Source of the DNA: Paludibacteraceae bacterium
GTDB lineage: Bacteria > Bacteroidota > Bacteroidia > Bacteroidales > Paludibacteraceae
Length of the DNA: 6,919 nucleotides
Assembly (NCBI GenBank): GCA_017550055.1
Contig: JAFYMM010000177.1
Location: 1 to 6,919, forward strand
Direction of reading: 5' to 3'
The number at the start of each line of letters is the position of its first letter. The stretch's first letter is position 1. Positions 6,144 to 6,919 of the stretch are shown here, in pieces. The notes under the pieces are model-generated. The model had not been told where the DNA came from and searched no databases. It saw nothing but the letters and a program-made list of their open reading frames with translations. The translations under genes and the position numbers were made by a program.

Positions 6144-6919
6144 ATGTCAGAGTATCTAAAAAATATTGTAAATGAAGTGTATAGGTTAGCAGGTGCAAAA
6201 TTGTTTGCGCTAGCCTTTGTTCGTTTGCGTATTTTGTTGAAAGAGTTGCATGAGTGGTGGGCTATTCAGCGATGCGAGGAGTTGGAGACTTTGTGTGGTC
6301 AGATGCTAAAGTATAGTTTGGGCGATTTTGAAGACCCTGATAGAGGAAAAATTATTGCTCAGTTGCAAGTAGATATTTGTGAATTAGCCGATGATATAGC
6401 AGAGGCCATAACAATGCATAATTCACAATTCACAATTCATAATTCGCAGTTGATGAAATTGGATAGTGATAGATTGTTGAATGGCGATATTTTTGATATA
6501 GAGAGGAGTCAAGCTTTGGTTGATTTGTTTAGAAGTGTGTGGTTGAATGGGCGATTGAAGGCAGAGGATAGACGAGAGTTGATAGCTTTTATTGAGAATG
6601 AAAATATTGAGCTTACAGCTCGTACGTTGGTAGTTTCGGCATTGATGCTGAAAGGATTACGAATGTACGACAAGTCGGTGGTGATGATATATATGACACT
6701 GTTGGATACAGTAGATGCAAGATTGAAAGCACGCGTAATGGTTGGGCTGTTGATGATTTTGTCGGTGCATGGCAGTAAGATTGAGCGTGATGAGGATATG
6801 AGTGCCGAAATAGAGAAACTGTTTGCAGATGAGAAATTTTCGGCAGACGCAGATAAGGCATATAAACACATTATCAATACGTTTGGTACAGATAAAGTTA
6901 CAGAGAAGATTAAGACAGA
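6144..6919 (+). CDS. Uncharacterised helical protein, 3' end outside the window
   Basis: An open frame of 258 codons from ATG at 6144 to the window edge; the C-terminus is missing. I do not recognise a named family. The visible part has no signal peptide or membrane segment and is almost entirely predicted helix, with Leu-rich amphipathic stretches such as ELIAFIENENIELTARTLVV (145-164) and ARLKARVMVGLLMIL (about 190-204). This resembles helical-repeat (HEAT or TPR-like) scaffolds of large Bacteroidales hypothetical proteins, but that is only an impression. Residues about 90-104 are encoded by a 7-bp tandem array and read as a low-complexity HNSQFTI-HNSQLMK repeat, probably a linker between two helical domains. 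It starts 27 bp after the regulator with no terminator between them, so it is probably in the same transcript. The opposite-strand frames here are shorter and have no recognisable features. Confidence 0.8.
   Translation, partial: MSEYLKNIVNEVYRLAGAKLFALAFVRLRILLKELHEWWAIQRCEELETLCGQMLKYSLGDFEDPDRGKIIAQLQVDICELADDIAEAITMHNSQFTIHNSQLMKLDSDRLLNGDIFDIERSQALVDLFRSVWLNGRLKAEDRRELIAFIENENIELTARTLVVSALMLKGLRMYDKSVVMIYMTLLDTVDARLKARVMVGLLMILSVHGSKIERDEDMSAEIEKLFADEKFSADADKAYKHIINTFGTDKVTEKIKT
6413..6454 (+). repeat. Six tandem 7-bp units inside the unknown gene
   Basis: The units are AATGCAT, AATTCAC, AATTCAC, AATTCAT, AATTCGC and AGTTGAT, the outer ones more degenerate. Six units (42 bp) keep the reading frame; any change not a multiple of three units would shift it. 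At protein level the 21-bp period gives HNSQFTI followed by HNSQLMK. AATTCAC-like runs are usually non-coding in Bacteroidota, so finding one within a gene is unusual. Confidence 0.8.

Noticed and set aside
6509..6877. Three overlapping minus-strand frames
   Set aside because: They are opposite a longer continuous plus-strand frame that starts just after the regulator; composition and context favour the plus strand.

Overview
The window looks like chromosomal DNA from a member of the Bacteroidota, most likely the order Bacteroidales. The genome is AT-rich and none of the starts has a Shine-Dalgarno sequence; upstream regions are A-rich instead. There are two good matches to the Bacteroidota -7 promoter element (TAnnTTTG), and the proteins have Bacteroidales-type signal peptides (for example SFA|Q). 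I cannot name a genus from the sequence.

Layout. Two transcription units diverge from an AT-rich 262-bp region (5153-5414). The leftward unit (minus strand, 5152 down to 1) has four genes in this order: (i) a secreted, degenerate lytic-transglycosylase-like protein with a coiled coil and a C-terminal LysM domain; (ii) a membrane-anchored SGNH/GDSL-fold protein, starting 1 nt after the stop of (i); (iii) after a 124-bp gap, a second, secreted SGNH/GDSL-fold paralogue; (iv) 28 bp further on, an MBOAT-family multi-pass membrane O-acyltransferase. The window edge cuts (iv) just before the expected catalytic WHG motif. The rightward unit (plus strand) has a Crp/Fnr-fold regulator that lacks the cAMP-contact residues and any FNR-type cysteine cluster. 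It is followed 27 bp later by a helical protein of unknown function that runs off the right edge.

How the leftward genes may work together. MBOAT plus SGNH is the standard arrangement for moving acetyl groups across the inner membrane onto a periplasmic or surface glycan (AlgI/AlgJ/AlgX, PatA/PatB/Ape1, DltB/DltD). Linkage to a LysM and transglycosylase-like protein points to peptidoglycan as a plausible substrate. The two SGNH proteins could be a transferase and an esterase. The transglycosylase-like domain has apparently lost its catalytic glutamate, so it may bind or position glycan rather than cut it. This reading is inference; exopolysaccharide or lipopolysaccharide acetylation is the main alternative.

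Small-scale structure. There are two separate 7-bp tandem arrays with different units: one spans the stop codon of gene (iii) and the gap before the MBOAT gene, and the other lies in frame inside the unknown rightward gene. Three 13-bp tandem repeats fill most of the regulator's leader. An inverted repeat lies between the divergent promoters. The 124-bp gap between the two SGNH genes carries a pair of similar 17-mers, one of which forms a hairpin.
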